Shown: positions 1 to 12,212, counted from the first letter of the stretch. The stretch is 64,000 nucleotides of DNA from Inia geoffrensis (GCA_036417435.1 CM070905.1:66543092-66607091); one strand, 5' to 3'. Notes: generated from the sequence alone by a model not told the origin. Program-made: numbers and translations.

Positions 1-219
1 CACACCATCTGGACTGCGACTGGGGTCTTGGTCTATAATCAGGCCCCAGCCCTGGTCATGAGTAAGGCAATTTTTAGAGAAGGGGGTTGGTGATGCATGG
101 GTTGGGCAGACATCCTAATAATGTTTACTATATACTCTTCGCAAATTTTCAATAATTTTTATATTCATGATCCCTTTGACTTGAACATTCATATACAGAA
201 TCAGAAAGGATCAAGCTTT

Positions 220-597
220 GTTTTTTTTTTAATGTATTTATTTTATTTATTATTTTTGGCTGTGTTGGGTCTTTATTGCTGCACGTGGGCTTTCTCTAAT
301 TGCAGCGAGCAGGGGCTACTCTTTGTTGCGGTGCGTGGGCCTCTCGTTGCAGTGGCTTCTCTTGTTGCGGAGCATGGGCTCTAGGCGTGTGGGCTTCAGT
401 ACTTGCGGCATGTGGGCTCAGTAGTTGTGGCATGCGGGCTCAGTAGTTGTGGTGCATGGGCTCTAGAGCGCAGGCTAGTAGTTGTGACACACAGGCTTAG
501 TTGCTCTGGCATGTGGGATCTTCCTGGACCAGGGCTCGAACCCGTGTCCCCTGCATTGGCAGGCGGATTCTTAACCACTGTGCCACCAGGGAAGCCC
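220..597 (-). mobile_element. CHR-1-like tRNA-derived SINE (long form)
   Basis: Read on the minus strand, it starts with the tRNA-like head ending at 597 (complement of CCACCAGGGAAGCCC), continues into the long body with repeated 'CAGTAGTTGTGG'-type units, and ends in an A-rich tail at 220-245. It is flanked by a near-perfect target-site duplication, GGATCAAGCTTT (208-219) and GGATCATGCTTT (598-609), with one mismatch. This marks a complete LINE-dependent insertion. Open frames through it are SINE translations, not genes. Confidence 0.9.
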
Positions 598-609
598 GGA
601 TCATGCTTT

Positions 610-2170
610 TATCAGTAATGATTACAGTCAAAAGACTTTTTGTTCCCTGCTCCATCGTTTCTTTTTTTTTTTGATTGTTGATTAAGAACAAGCTTGGACT
701 ATGTGATTTCCCAGCCTTCCTTAACATAAACTCTTTCTGTAACCTCAGCCCAGCAAGTTTTGTTTTATTTGATTTTATTTCTTCCCTGAATGTGCATGAC
801 CAGTTTAGACAACCAGCTCTTTGGAGGTAATCAAATCTACTAGGAGTGATGGTGAATAAGTAGCCTTGAATTCAACTAGAGTATGTTAAAATTGATTTAA
901 TTATAATCTTTATAATATGATCCTGAGTAATTGGGGGAAAAATGCACAGCTATAGGAATTCCCTAAAGGAGAAGAAATCTAGTGTGAGGAAAAAAAATAC
1001 AACAAATACTCTTAATTTTGACAATTCAGTGAACGTCCGATGGATGGTATTTACCTTTTCTTTGTCTGGCCAGGATCTTGATCTGTACTAAATTAGTGCA
1101 TCACAGAAGGAAAAGCTAGGTTGTACACTGTGACCCATCTATTCTTCTAAAAGAAAGTGGCATTCGTGCCAGAAAAGAGGGGGAGGAGACTCTCTCTTCA
1201 TGAAATAGAATTATTCATGTTATTCCTTACCCCATCAATCTCCCAACAGTAATTTTCAAAGAGAAATACACTGGGATGAGCATTCCTGTCTAGCAGTACA
1301 GCTATTTTCATTTAATAATTGCATAATTGTTATGGAAATTCCCTTTTAAAAGCATTAATTAAAAAAACTGTGCAACATTTCTCCCCAAACTTCTTAATAT
1401 ATGTGTCACAATAGGAATAAATGATGTGAAATTGTTTTCCTGGGACATTGTTGCCATGAGAAAGAAATTAAAGCAGTTTTAGTCGTTTGTTGCTTCACCA
1501 AATAAACCTGATCCTTGTCATTTTCATGAATTGATATTGGTATATTTGACAGCAGAATTCTTCGCATGATAGCTAAATTGTTTTGATTACTCAAAATGTC
1601 ACAATATGAAAGATGAAACAACTGTAATTTCCTCACCATTCCACCTTTATCTGATCCAAATTATACACCAAAACTGAGAAGAACAAGTCATTGGATAATG
1701 GAGATAATGAAATGAAATGAAAACTGGAGAATAAAAAAAAAAAAAAGAGCCATAAAGTATATTTTGTGTTAGATAAAATCCATTTATCCTCATGAATGAT
1801 ATGGCCACCAGTTTTCAACCAAGCTGATAAAAGCAAACCTTTGGTAGAATAATAAAGACTATGGGAAAGATTCAGATCTGGATGGATCCCTGCTCTACCA
1901 TCTTCCTTGTTTTTTTCAATGGCTATTCCATTGTTGAAAAAAATGGGGAAGAGTTGCTGATAAAGCTTCAAAAATTTCCCAGAAGGAGAGAATTATAAAC
2001 TCTTCTCAGAACATTTGCTTTGGATAAAGAGTTCTATGATCAGGTGACTTTGGGAATCACCGTTTGTATACCTACTCCGCGATAACAGCCATGGCCCAGA
2101 CCTTTTCTTAAGCGCCAGTCCCATCCAGCCAGCCACCTTTATAACACGTCCTCCTGGAAGTTCATAGGCA
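610..2170. other. Unassigned AT-rich sequence
   Basis: No gene, RNA or clear transposon is visible. Open frames on the minus strand around 1406-2277 show no recognisable domain and no splice or start context. A short A-run lies at 1733-1746. The right end grades into an L2-like stretch. Confidence 0.5.
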
Positions 2171-2179
2171 ATTCTAACC

Positions 2180-3060
2180 CCAGAATCGAAGTCATAGTTT
2201 TTTCTCTCCATATCTGCTCTCCTCCATTCATCTCCTGCCAGCTGCCCCTTTGCCCAAGTCAGAAAACTGGTATTCATCCTCTATACCTCTCCCCTTGTCA
2301 CCCCTCCCACCAACACCTACCCCTCTTGATCCAAGTCATACGGTTCTTTTTTTTTTTTTTTTTTTTTTTCGGTACGCGGGCCTCTCACTGTTGTGGCCTC
2401 TCCCGTTGTGGAGCACAGGCTCCGGATGCGCAGGCTCAGCGGCCATGGCCCACGGGCCCAGCCGCTCCGCGGCATATGGGATCCTCCCAGACCGGGGCAC
2501 GAACCCGTGTCCCCCGCATCGGCAGGCGGACTCTCCACCATTGCGCCACCAGGGAAGCCCCGTCCGGTTCTTTTTATTTCATGCCTTTCACCTCTCTCTG
2601 ACACGCCCTCTTTTCCTCTGTTGTCCCTCAGGCCACTGTCCAGGCTCTCACTTGGTTGGTCTGCATTTATTCTCCTCCCTCAATTCATCCTTTACACTGT
2701 TGACACAGATTCCTACACAAATCTGCCCCAGGGGGCCCTCTACTTAAAATATGTAAATGGTTCCTCTTCAGGATAAAGTTTCTACCTCTACTCTTTCCTC
2801 CTCAGAACCCCTCTCTCCCTAACATGAACTCACTGCTTCACGGAGTTCCCTGAAGTCCATGCTCTATTTTACCATCAGTGACTTGCCCGTACTGTTTTGC
2901 TGAAAACACCTATCCTTCCCTCCCTTGTGTGATTGGCCAGTTCCTTCTCATACAAGGTTTGGCTCATCAGTAACCTTTCCTGGCGCTTCTGTATACACCT
3001 GTGTGAATTAGGTGCCCCTCCCTTATGCTTCGTAAAAGTCTGGTCCGTAGCTCTGACGTA
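2180..3060 (+). repeat. L2 LINE remnant, split by a SINE
   Basis: C-rich, T-rich text typical of the L2 ORF2 to 3' region. The stretch at 2250-2290 matches the usual 'gtcagaaacctgg-attcatcct' passage. 2580-3060 carries later L2 motifs such as the 'ccagttccttctca' and 'cttccctggc' type phrases. It is diverged and has no open reading frame. The CHR-2 at 2346-2561 is inserted into it. Confidence 0.6.
2346..2561 (-). mobile_element. CHR-2 SINE
   Basis: Minus-strand copy: tail at 2346-2369, body complementary to the CHR-2 unit with 'CCGGATGCGCAGGCTCAGCGGCC', head ending at 2560. Possible duplication CGGTTCTTTTT at 2341-2351 and 2565-2575. Inserted into an older L2, so it is the younger of the two. 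Confidence 0.92.
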
Positions 3061-3094
3061 ACACTAAAAGGCACTATGATACTCTGTACCTGAA

Positions 3095-3300
3095 AGAGTA
3101 TTGCCTCTAGAATCACACAGATCTGGGTTTGAATTATGGGTGTACTGTTTATTAAAAATAAACCCAGAAATATATTTTAACCTCAATGTATATCAATTTT
3201 TCATCTGTAATTAATTATACTTATACTTGTCACATGGAATCTATATAAGTTTAAAGTAAAATAAAGTATATAAAGCATGAAAAATAGTGCCTGATATGAT
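3095..3300 (+). repeat. MIR SINE remnant
   Basis: Contains the MIR signature 'cacacagatctgggtttgaat' followed by a degraded 'catctgtaa' and 'agtgcctga' end. Old, mammal-wide, inactive. Confidence 0.65.
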
Positions 3301-3404
3301 AGATATAGTTGGATCTCCTCCATAACCATGATTATATTGTGTTTTCCTTGAGGTTCTCGGGGCTAGGAACAGAACTGGCCCTCAGAAATGTTGACAAGAT
3401 ATCA

Positions 3405-3560
3405 GCATTTGACACTGTTGCCCACTTTCTCCTAAAATCCTCTCTCCTATCTAGGATTTCCTGACACCATCCTCATCTATGTTCCTCCTATCAATCTGGC
3501 TTCTCTTTTTCCCATATATTTTGCTGGAAGTCCTCCTATATGAAGAGGAGGAAAAACTTT
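3405..3560 (+). repeat. L2 LINE remnant
   Basis: Text such as 'gacactgttgcccactttctcc' and 'ggatttcctgacaccatcctc' matches the L2 ORF2 interior. Short and diverged. Confidence 0.55.
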
Positions 3561-3909
3561 TCCTTTATCCTCTTAGATTTAGTCTCAGAGGTGTGCAAAT
3601 TAAATTGATGAAAGGCAAATTCATAGGAGAAAAGGCATAACATTTTATTTTTAATTTTACATGTATGAAGGCTCCATAGAAAAGAGGTGAAAATCCAAAG
3701 AAGCAGTTAGACTTGGGGGCTTCTATACTATTTTGACAAAGGGCAATAAATCATGGGAAGGTGACTAGGAAATATATGATAAATAGGGGTTGTTTAATAA
3801 AGTTTGTTATGCTGACTCACCTCTGTGCTGTTTCTGGTGTTCCTGGTACAGGAGTTGGGAAACACCTTTACAAATGGAGATCTATGTCATGTTTATAATG
3901 GGAAATTTG
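3561..3909. other. Unassigned sequence
   Basis: No gene or repeat recognised between the L2 fragment and the next SINE. Confidence 0.4.
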
Positions 3910-3920
3910 TGTCCTGCTTT

Positions 3921-4114
3921 TTTTTTTTTTTTTTTTTTTTTTGTGGTACGCGGGCCTCTAACTGTTGTGGCCTCTCCCATTGCGGAGCACAGGCTCCGGA
4001 CGCGCAGGCTCAGCGGCCATGGCTCACGAGCCCAGCCCCTCCGCGGCATGTGGGATCTTCCCAGACCGGGCCACGAACCCATGTCCCCTGCATCGGCAGG
4101 CGGACTCCCAACCA
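3921..4114 (-). mobile_element. CHR-2 SINE, 5'-truncated
   Basis: Poly-T tail from about 3918, then the CHR-2 body on the minus strand. It stops inside the tRNA-like head at about 4114, so the final 20-odd bases (normally ending CCACCAGGGAAGCCC) are absent. A duplication TGTCCTGCTTT (3910-3920) and TGTTCTGCTTT (4124-4134) still brackets it, with a few extra bases at 4115-4123. Confidence 0.88.
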
Positions 4115-4136
4115 TATGCATTATGTTCTGCTTTTA

Positions 4137-4755
4137 GGCAGAAACAGGGAGGGCAGAGAGCTTTTCCTGTGTCTGCTCTTTCTTGACTGCCTTCAGGTCA
4201 GAATAATTCTTATGCCACAGTGGCATATTTTGTGGTGGCATATTCTGATACGCTTCATATAGTTAGCCTTTAAATGTTAGAGTTCATCAGACCCCATCCT
4301 AATCCTCCCTCTTCTTATCCTCTCCCTCTCTGAGTTTCTCAAAGCTCAACTAAACAAATGTGTAAGAGTTACCTGGCTTCCCTTTCCTAGCTACGCAGTG
4401 GGAGAATAGTCGGGGTTGGATGAAGATGAGATTGTGGATCTGCATTCTCAACACGTTCTTCAAGTGCGTCTTGGACAAACTGCAGTTGAAAATTTTGGCC
4501 TTAGAAATTTCACTCTCTCCTGTGGTTTTAAGTACACACATTTACTAAAGATTTTCAGATCTGTGTCTCCAACTCAGACCTGCTGTTGGACTTCCCACCT
4601 ATTTAGCCCACAGCTTCCCTGGCAATTCCCTTTGGAAGCTTTCAGGCAAGATGTTCAAAAGCAAAATTTTTTATCCTCCCCTGCTAAGTGTCTCTTATCT
4701 TAAAGGAAGGAACATCTACCCAAATGCTGAAACCTCAGGTCCGCCTTCTCCTCCC
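4137..4755. other. Unassigned sequence
   Basis: No gene or RNA recognised. Open frames at 4350-4541 (minus) and 4416-4703 (plus) overlap and have no recognisable domain. The latter part is C/T-rich and may be a very old L2 extension. Confidence 0.35.
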
Positions 4756-5760
4756 ACTTCACTTCCTCTACTCTAGCACTAGAATGTGTGTGCTATCTCT
4801 TGAATCTTTACACTTCTCTCTAACTCCATTGCCACACCCCCTAGTCTAAGCCACAAATATCTGTTATTTGAATTTCTATAGTAGGCTCCTACCTAGTCTG
4901 TATTCACGGTAGATAGTAGTAAAGTATAGGCTCTGAACGCTGACTTCCAGGTTTCAAAATCTCTTGTTGTCATCACCTTGCTTAAGCCTCAGTTTCTTCT
5001 TCTATGAGATGAGGAAAAAATAGTACTTCCCTCAAAGTGTTTTCGTGAGAGTTACGTTCGGTAATCTGTGTAAAGCTCTTTGTATTGTGTGGGCACATAG
5101 CAAGCTCCCAATAAGGGTTAGTTGTTGTGACGATCCAATACTACCCTCTTTAGTCCATCAACCACCCAACGTTAGTGATCTTTTAGAAATGCAAATCAAA
5201 TCACATGTCTATTAAAAAGTCTTGGCTTTGTGACATCTTTAGAATATTGACCTTTATAAGGCAGCATGACTCCCTGTGATGTGTCTAGCCATAGTTTAAA
5301 GTCCCAATGCCATCTTTCAGTACCCTTCCTTTTTGATTATTTTTCTCCCAGCCATTCTGGATTTCTTTCGTTACTTAAACGCATCAGCCTCCCTTTTGCA
5401 CACTTACAGGCTTGCACACAGTTTCTTTCTTGTGTGGCTTATGGTTCTGCCACCTGCTACTCCCCCACAAGTCCCTCAGCCTTCAGTTGTTTAGAGAATC
5501 CTGCTCTTGTATCAGTTTTTTTCTTCTATCAGGTTTTTCGGAAAAAATTAAAAAGTAACTTCCTTGGGGCAGGCTCCTTCCTTTGGATTCAGTTTTTCCT
5601 CTTTGTGGAATTCATCCCAATTGTGATTTCTTTCTTCCCCATTATTCCCATGTTCCACTTTGATGATGGAGAGAGTGTCTGTCTTCTTCATGGCCGTATC
5701 CCCAGTGCACGGTGTGTTGAAGACACTCAATAATATTCGTTAAGTGAATGAATATTATGA
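4756..5760 (+). repeat. L2 LINE remnant with 3' end, split by MIR
   Basis: 4760-4905 and 5150-5760 resemble consecutive parts of the L2 3' half. The end includes 'ccccagtgcacggtgtgttga' and 'actcaataatattcgttaagtgaatgaat', the diverged form of the standard L2 terminus (ctcaataaat-ttgttgaatgaat). A 155-codon open frame at 5266-5733 is a chance product of this C/T-rich text. Confidence 0.6.
4915..5130 (+). repeat. MIR SINE remnant
   Basis: Ordered MIR landmarks are visible: 'gctctgaacgctgacttccaggtttcaa', 'caccttgcttaagcctcagtttcttc', 'tgagatgagg', and a terminal 'gggcacatagcaagctcccaataa'. Old and inactive. Confidence 0.72.
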
Positions 5761-6894
5761 CCAAAGTATCGATAACTTCCCATTTCTCCTCTGCATATTT
5801 ATTCTCTCTTAAATCTTCAATCAAAATTTTATTTTCTCTAGTCTTACTTTGTTTATTAGATTTGTATTGGCATTAAGTAAGAACAACTGAACAATGTTCT
5901 AAAAATCCTGAGATTTCTCTTAGAGAAGGAAATCTGCAAAATTTTCCGTAGAAAATAAGTTCCCATGAATTATACATCTTTGATGTTCAACAAAGAACTT
6001 ATTCATTCAATAAAATTGAGGGTTCTTGACTATAAAAACATTTCTTAATCATGTACAGTATGTTGCTATTCTATTTAATATGACAAACCTGCTTTTAGGC
6101 ATATTTTTACTCTCCAGAAGGAATACTGGGTTTTATTTGGATAGGACTAAATGTTTTATAAAATGTATTTTACTTATGGTCTAACTCTTTCTGGTTTATG
6201 AATATAGAGTCAATCAATTCTGTAAACTAGTGGAAAATCTGGAGTCTATTGTACTGAATGTATCAGGACCCCTTAGCTTGTTTTATGTTTTATTTATTGT
6301 TGTTTTTATAATAGCAAAGAGAATCTTTAGCCTCTTCTTCCTCCCGATTTGTAGCAGGGCATCTGATTTGTCCACAGCTGTACCTTTCATCATTTTGTTG
6401 CTTACTCCATCCTTTTGTTTATTCTCTCATTTGTCCCATACTCTGACATAAGTGGGAGAGTAACTCATTAGAACCCACCCTTTTAATTATTTACATTCTC
6501 TTTACACTCCAGGTTGAACTCTGAGCTCCCAAGCCAGCACCCACATTGCATCCAAGATTTATAGCCAAGGGTGGTAGCTATAAATAGCCCATTTCTATTT
6601 GCACTTAATTTCAAAAAAAAAAAAAAAAAAACCGGAGTGTTTTTGTAGATAAGGTCAGAAGTAAGGTTTGGTGAAAAATGTTAATCCTGGTAGGACAACT
6701 AACTAGCTGCTAGATAGAAAATATTATGAGGAAAGGAAATTTGAGACCTAGGTCTCCATTTCTACACTGTCGTAAATCTTGAAGCCTATGGCTCTCATGT
6801 CATGTATTTCACACCGTCCCTCTGTGCCTCAGATATTAGCTCTTCTCCCAGGATGTACATAGTGAATAGTGATTGACTTATTGCCATCTTGACT
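5761..6894. other. Unassigned AT-rich sequence
   Basis: No gene or transposon recognised. A 19-base A-run (from about 6613) could be an old retroposon tail but nothing upstream of it is identifiable. Confidence 0.4.
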
Positions 6895-7065
6895 GTCTAA
6901 TATATGCCACGGACTATATTATCTCTAATTATCTAAGTCTGTATTTTTTAAATGAAGAAACTGTGTTTCAGAGTGGTTAGTTAATGTGCCCAGATTCCCC
7001 TGTAGAGTAAGTTGTGGAGTCTGGTGTTCAAACCCAGACCTTCCTGACTATAGAGTCTGTTTAAT
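6895..7065 (-). repeat. MIR SINE remnant
   Basis: Reverse-complement MIR landmarks in order: 'aaatgaagaaactgtgtttcagag', 'gttaatgtgcccagattcccctg', 'ggtgttcaaacccagaccttcctgact'. Confidence 0.65.
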
Positions 7066-10000
7066 TTCCAGGGTGCCTCTCTGCTTATCCTCATCATGCA
7101 GAGCAAGCCAGCCCTGTCCCCAAGCGGCTGCTTTCATAAATGATCCTTCCATCATTTTCATATCTGTTGCAGCTTTCCTCCCTCTCCCCTCAATAGGTAG
7201 CCTTCCCAGACTCCTCCTTGGTCAGCTTTCCCCACTTCTCACTCATGCCTCCACCTTTTGGGAGATGGCCTTCCTTGAAGCCATTGTGTCATCCAAGTAC
7301 TGTTTCCATTAAGGGCTAAGTCTGCTTAGAGCTGGCTTTGTTCATAATAAAATTTTTGTACAAAGTATTAAATGAGGGGAGCCTTTAGCCAAAACTGTAT
7401 CCACGGAAATCTCATCAATAAAAATTTGTTCTTTGGACTTTACAAGTGATTTAAAACTATATAATTTACCTGGGAGATTAATACTTCTTGCCACTATTTA
7501 GTTTAAACTGAATGTTTTAGTCGATGGCTTTCCTCCTGCCAGTAGGCTGAGATCAGCTTTCCTGAGTGTCTGTAAGTTTTAATATGGGATGAGTTGGAAG
7601 GGAAAGATGGGTGGAGGTGGGTGTTAAGATATTCGTCAAGTTCATTTTCGGGGTAGAGCCCTTTCTAGGGAGAGCAGCTCTGGAACAAATGCTATTTAGT
7701 TGGGACTGGCAGAGGTTGGCAAAATCTGCATCCCCAGAACAGGTAACATGAGACACAAGGCACGTGGTAGGTCTCAGAGTTGGAGAGGTTTCCCAGTTTG
7801 GGTAAGGGCAGTCCCTGAACCCCGGAAACGTGACGCTGCATCCCCATCTTTGCCCACTAGTTTTTCCACAGCAAAAGGGCTTCCATCTGAGCATACTTGG
7901 TTTTACTCTTTGTAAATCCTGTATATGTCATGGTGAGAAATTACTAAGTTGCAGGCTACCCACTCAACCAGGCTTAAGAATTTTCTCATAAGCATCTTGG
8001 TGACTCTCATCAAAGAAAAATGCAGGACACAGAGCTGGCCTCGGGTGTGCTGGATATTTGTCTCTCTGTGTTTCTCCCTTTCTAGGGCCACACGGTCTCT
8101 TGTCCTAGCTTCTCTAAGGTGTCTGCTATAGGCTGTGGTCCATGGAGACTGATCTCCTGTAAACACTTCCAGAATTTCTATGCAGGAAGGGTTAGGGGCA
8201 ACAATCTGTGTTGGTTGTGGAGGGAGTGTAAGGTGTGTGTACAGAGGCTGTGAGCAAACTGTTTTAAATTAGACATTATATTAATTTTGGATGGGATGAT
8301 GGGGAACTTGAACACCCACAGGTGCACTATCACGCCTCCCTGTCCCTGGGCCTGTCTGTGAGTATCCTGGTAGATGACTCAATGTGACTTTCAGTGTCCT
8401 GATTCCAGATCCCTAAGCCAGGGAATATAGTTGCCCTAGCTTCTGCTTTTATTGAGTAAAAAGCATCAGTGCTCAACCTTTGTCAGTAATTCCCTCCTTC
8501 TCCTGCACGTATTTCAGCCCAAATCAAGGAAGACTGGCAGTAGGCTGCCAGTGAACAGCTTTCTATACTAGAGAAAACTTGAGGCCTTACACTGTCCCAG
8601 ATGTTATCTTATCACCTTGGTATTTCTTTTTTGTACATATGAAAGACAAAGCCTGTATCCTGACTTAGCATGAAAAGGAAAACAAAAGCACCCGTTGGCA
8701 AAAGCCTTCCTCAAATCCCCTGAACCAGACATCTCCCATTTCCTTTGCTTAAGCTCATTTCCTGACTGCCAGCCTTATGCCTTTCTGAACTCTTTTATGG
8801 TAGTTTACTTAAAAACAAGCAGTTCTGTGTACCGCCTCTTTACTTGCTGACATCACCTTTGGAAGGTAGTTTCTTAGACTTTTCATCTACGTAAATTCTT
8901 TGATGTGATTAACTTTTATACACACATACACACCTATATGATTTTAAGGGTAACTGTTCATTAATACTTTAAAAAGCCTAGAAATAATTCTCAGCAACAC
9001 TGTATATACCTTTTTATTTTCAGATTTTATGCTTAAACAACAACAGAAAACTAAACTCTTGCATGCTTACTCAAAGGAAACTGTTTTCTCTGTAACTTCT
9101 GGGAGGAAAGCAGACTGATTTTAGTTTTTATTTATAATGCATAAAAATATCTCTGTGCATAACGTTTGGCTATTTATTGGTGATATGTCTGGGAATTTCT
9201 TCCGTTAAGGTTTGACATGCTTTTTCCTTTCTTTTTTTCTTCTTTTGCCATGCTTTTCTATTTTAATCATTTACCTAAGCTTGTTTCTTAAAACATGAGA
9301 CAACTTCAGGCAGAGCTCACTTTTCTGGGTTTTCTCTTCTAAATAAAATAAGATCTCTTCCTCTGCCTTCTCTCTGCAGTTTAGGCCAAAATGTGTGTGA
9401 TCCTTAAAAACAAAGCAAAACTAAACCACGCACACAGGGCTACAGCTCTGGCTGGGTTCCAGGATTTCATTAGCCAGACAATGGGCGGCCCTAGCAACAG
9501 GCAGGGGTGGGTGGGAGGAAGCCTGTCTTGCCCTCTTTGGGGTGTCAGGTCAACAGCAGGTTGAGTCTGGGAATGGGGTAGATTGATTGTTTTGCAAATG
9601 GTGGTGATAAATATCTGACGGGGCCTGTTCTGCTCATACTTGCATTAAAGATCAAAATTAAATAGTGCATATTATAAAAATCCATTTTACAAGTTTATTT
9701 TTTTCCCTCTTAAAACAGGTCAAATAAAACTGTGACCAATTTTGGAATAACTACAGCTGAGCAAGAAATGGCTTTGCGGGAAGCTAAAAATAGATGTCTT
9801 CCTTTAGATTTTTTTTTTTCTTTATTTATTTCCAAAAGACTTGCCTGTATACTTGGGATTATAGTCTAAAGACTAAATTAGTCAAATAAGACAATGAAAA
9901 GTGCAAGGATTAGCATTTTTCTTTTTTTTTTGCATAAAAAAATTTGCTGTTTTCTATATTTGGATTCTGAATTCTTACAGTCTGTCAGCAATTTTTAACC

Positions 10001-10324
10001 AATCTTTGCAAGAAATTGCCCAAAATGAAGAGGACTGATATATGATAAATATACAGGTCAAAAGTTATATTTTTGAGGGGATATTTTAATTTAAAAAACA
10101 ACTAACACATGTAAAAATCAGTTTACCATATGTCATTTCAGTTACTCCTCCAGATAACCCCCATAGTTCCTAGAATATACAATCCATGAAGGTGGGGATT
10201 TTGGATTATTAATTGTGACAGCCACAGACAACTGGAGAAGTCTGAATTCCCAGCCACGATATGAAATTTTCTCAGAGAGGGAAAGGGGGAAGAAATCACC
10301 CACTCATTGAAATACAGCATGTGA
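7066..10324. other. Repeat-poor unassigned block
   Basis: More than 3 kb without a recognisable SINE, LINE or LTR. Open frames at 7553-7894, 7700-7915 and 7903-8166 lie on opposite strands, overlap and show no known domain. 9370-9560 is locally GC-richer than its surroundings and holds an AACCACGC (RUNX-like) and a CCTAGCAACAG (half X-box-like) string. 9640-9720 holds 'cattaaagatcaaaa', a TCF/LEF-like string. These are motif resemblances only. Confidence 0.4.
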
Positions 10325-10620
10325 GGCTGTGCTGGTGCTTTACATGCATAATTTAATCTCATAACAGCACTACTCTCCCACCCCCAACCACTGTTTCCTC
10401 ACCCCAGAGTTAGAAATTTTTATCTCATTTTACAGATGAGTAAACTGAGGCTCAAATAAGAACTATTCATTCTTCTCAAACATTCTTTTTTCATTTTCAC
10501 TCTAAGCCACAACACCACAAAAATTGTATGCTTTAAAGTTGCACAGCTTCTAAGTGACAGACCTAGGACATCTATCCCACATGTAGTGTCTCCAAGTACA
10601 GTCCTCTTTCCACCCAATGT
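10325..10620 (-). repeat. MIR-family SINE remnant
   Basis: Reverse-complement landmarks: 'gtgctttacatgcataatttaatct', 'ctcattttacagatgagtaaactgaggctca', 'gttgcacagcttctaagtgacagacctagga'. The central 'cattttacagatgagtaaactgaggc' core is well kept. Confidence 0.78.
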
Positions 10621-11952
10621 CACCTGTTTACTGTGTTCTTTCTTTTAATCTGCCTTTTGCAAATACTGAAGGATAGGGAGATGTCATAAGACTGGGCTGA
10701 AATATACAGAATTTAGGTTTTGCCTTGGGGGGTTTGTGAGCATCTGGAAGGAAGACACACATTCCCCCCAGTAAGATTAGAAAGGGTAGGGAAACAGCAT
10801 ATAGTTCCCAGATTGACACAGCTAGCAGCAAGGTGGGAAACCAGGATCCAGCCTTTCAGGATCACCCAGTTTTTGTTCATACCTCCCCTGCCACCCTTTC
10901 TCTACTAGAGAAATACTCATTCTTTAAGATGTACTATGTTGTCACCCTCCTCCTTTCTCATCTCCTTACCATTAAAGAGTAAGTGTCTACCCCAACCTTC
11001 TAAAGAAAAGTAGGACCTGTTGGCTTGAGCGTGGAGCAAAGGGTGAGCATCTGGGGAGAGAGATTGAAGGTCTGAGGTGTCAGTAACTCATGTTAACTTG
11101 GGAATCCTGAGTTTCGGTTTAAGGGTGTCCTGGTAACTTTACAGAAATATTCATTCTTGGTTATTTCTATCACGTGAACATGAGTCAGGCAGGGAGAAGG
11201 CAGTGCTGATACACCAAGAGGAAAACACCGGGTGTGGGGTAAAGGCAGACTATGATTTCTGTGAGTAAACAGGGGTATGGGTGAGCTGAGGAAAAAAAAA
11301 TCAACAAAAATTTTAGACACAGGTTTCACTAAGCTTTGAACTTAGACAGAAGTTGGGTTTGTCCTGTTAAGAAGAACAAAAAGGAATACTCTAGCTTTCT
11401 TCTGTATAATTGTTTCCAAAGGAAATATATTGAAAAATCTCAAATTCTTACTGTGCGTTCATTTTTCTTCATTTTTTAAAATTTCATTTTTTTCTCTTCT
11501 TTTAGAGTTTAACATGTTCCATTCTGAACACAGATTTGATCTAAATTGTTGGTAATTCTGGATTTTCTGTTTTTAATTTTAAGAGAAACTAATAATAGTT
11601 GTATTCACAGAGATTCTTTTTCTTTCTTTCTTTTTTTAAATAAACCTAAGAGAGTGAATGCAAAGTAAGAGGTTTGCTTTCAGCCTTCACTTAGAACATT
11701 TTTTTTTTCTTCTTCTTCTTATCAAAGGATGACAGGTTCTCCAGCCACACCCAGGAAGTCTCTTAAAAATATTGATAAAACTGTCACGAGAGACACATTC
11801 TTAGGTGAAGGGAAATCAACACATTACTAGTGTTAGAAATTTGTTTTTTATAGAAAAAAGACATTTTCTCTGAGTACAAGGTCTAGCAAAATATTAGAAA
11901 ATGAGTACACAGGATAGCATTGATATAAACTTTAAAAAATTGCCGTTAACAC
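10621..11952. other. Unassigned sequence
   Basis: No gene or transposon recognised. Several T-rich runs occur around 11460-11720. Open frames are short and lack domains. Confidence 0.4.
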
Positions 11953-12212
11953 ATTTTTAAAACAGCTTTATTGGAGTATAATTGCTTTACACTGTTGTGT
12001 TAGTTTCTGCTGTATAACAAAGTGAATCAGCTATACATATACATACATCCCCATATCTCTTCCCTCTTGCGTCTCCCTCCCTCCCACCCTCCCTATCCCA
12101 CCACTCCAGGTGGTCACAAAGCACCGAGCTGATCTCCCTGTGCTATGCGGCTGCTTCCCACTAGCTCTCTATTTTACATTTGTTAGTGTATGTAAATCCA
12201 TGCCTGCCGTAA
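11953..12212 (-). mobile_element. L1 3' end fragment
   Basis: Minus-strand L1 3' region: 'ctttattggagtataattgctttacactgttgtgttagtttctgctgta' is the standard artiodactyl-cetacean L1 3' untranslated text, followed by 'ccctgtgctatgcggctgcttcccactagctctctattttac'. No ORF2 sequence is included. The C-rich part (12075-12099) gives clustered G-tracts on the element's sense strand. Confidence 0.85.

Noticed and set aside
2317..2776. Overlapping open frames on both strands with translations such as 'SPPADAGDTGSCPGPG' and '[20 protein letters not shown]'
   Set aside because: The same peptides recur at every CHR-2 SINE (for example 12374-12664, 29000-29349, 62756-63049). They are SINE translations, not a gene family.
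5266..5733. 155-codon plus-strand open frame
   Set aside because: Lies within L2-derived C/T-rich text with the L2 3' end inside it and has no known domain.
8074..8160. Exon-like stretch with a 'ctccctttctag' acceptor and a 'tcctgtaaac' donor
   Set aside because: Only about 70 bases, no recognisable peptide, no partner exons nearby; splice-like strings of this quality occur by chance.
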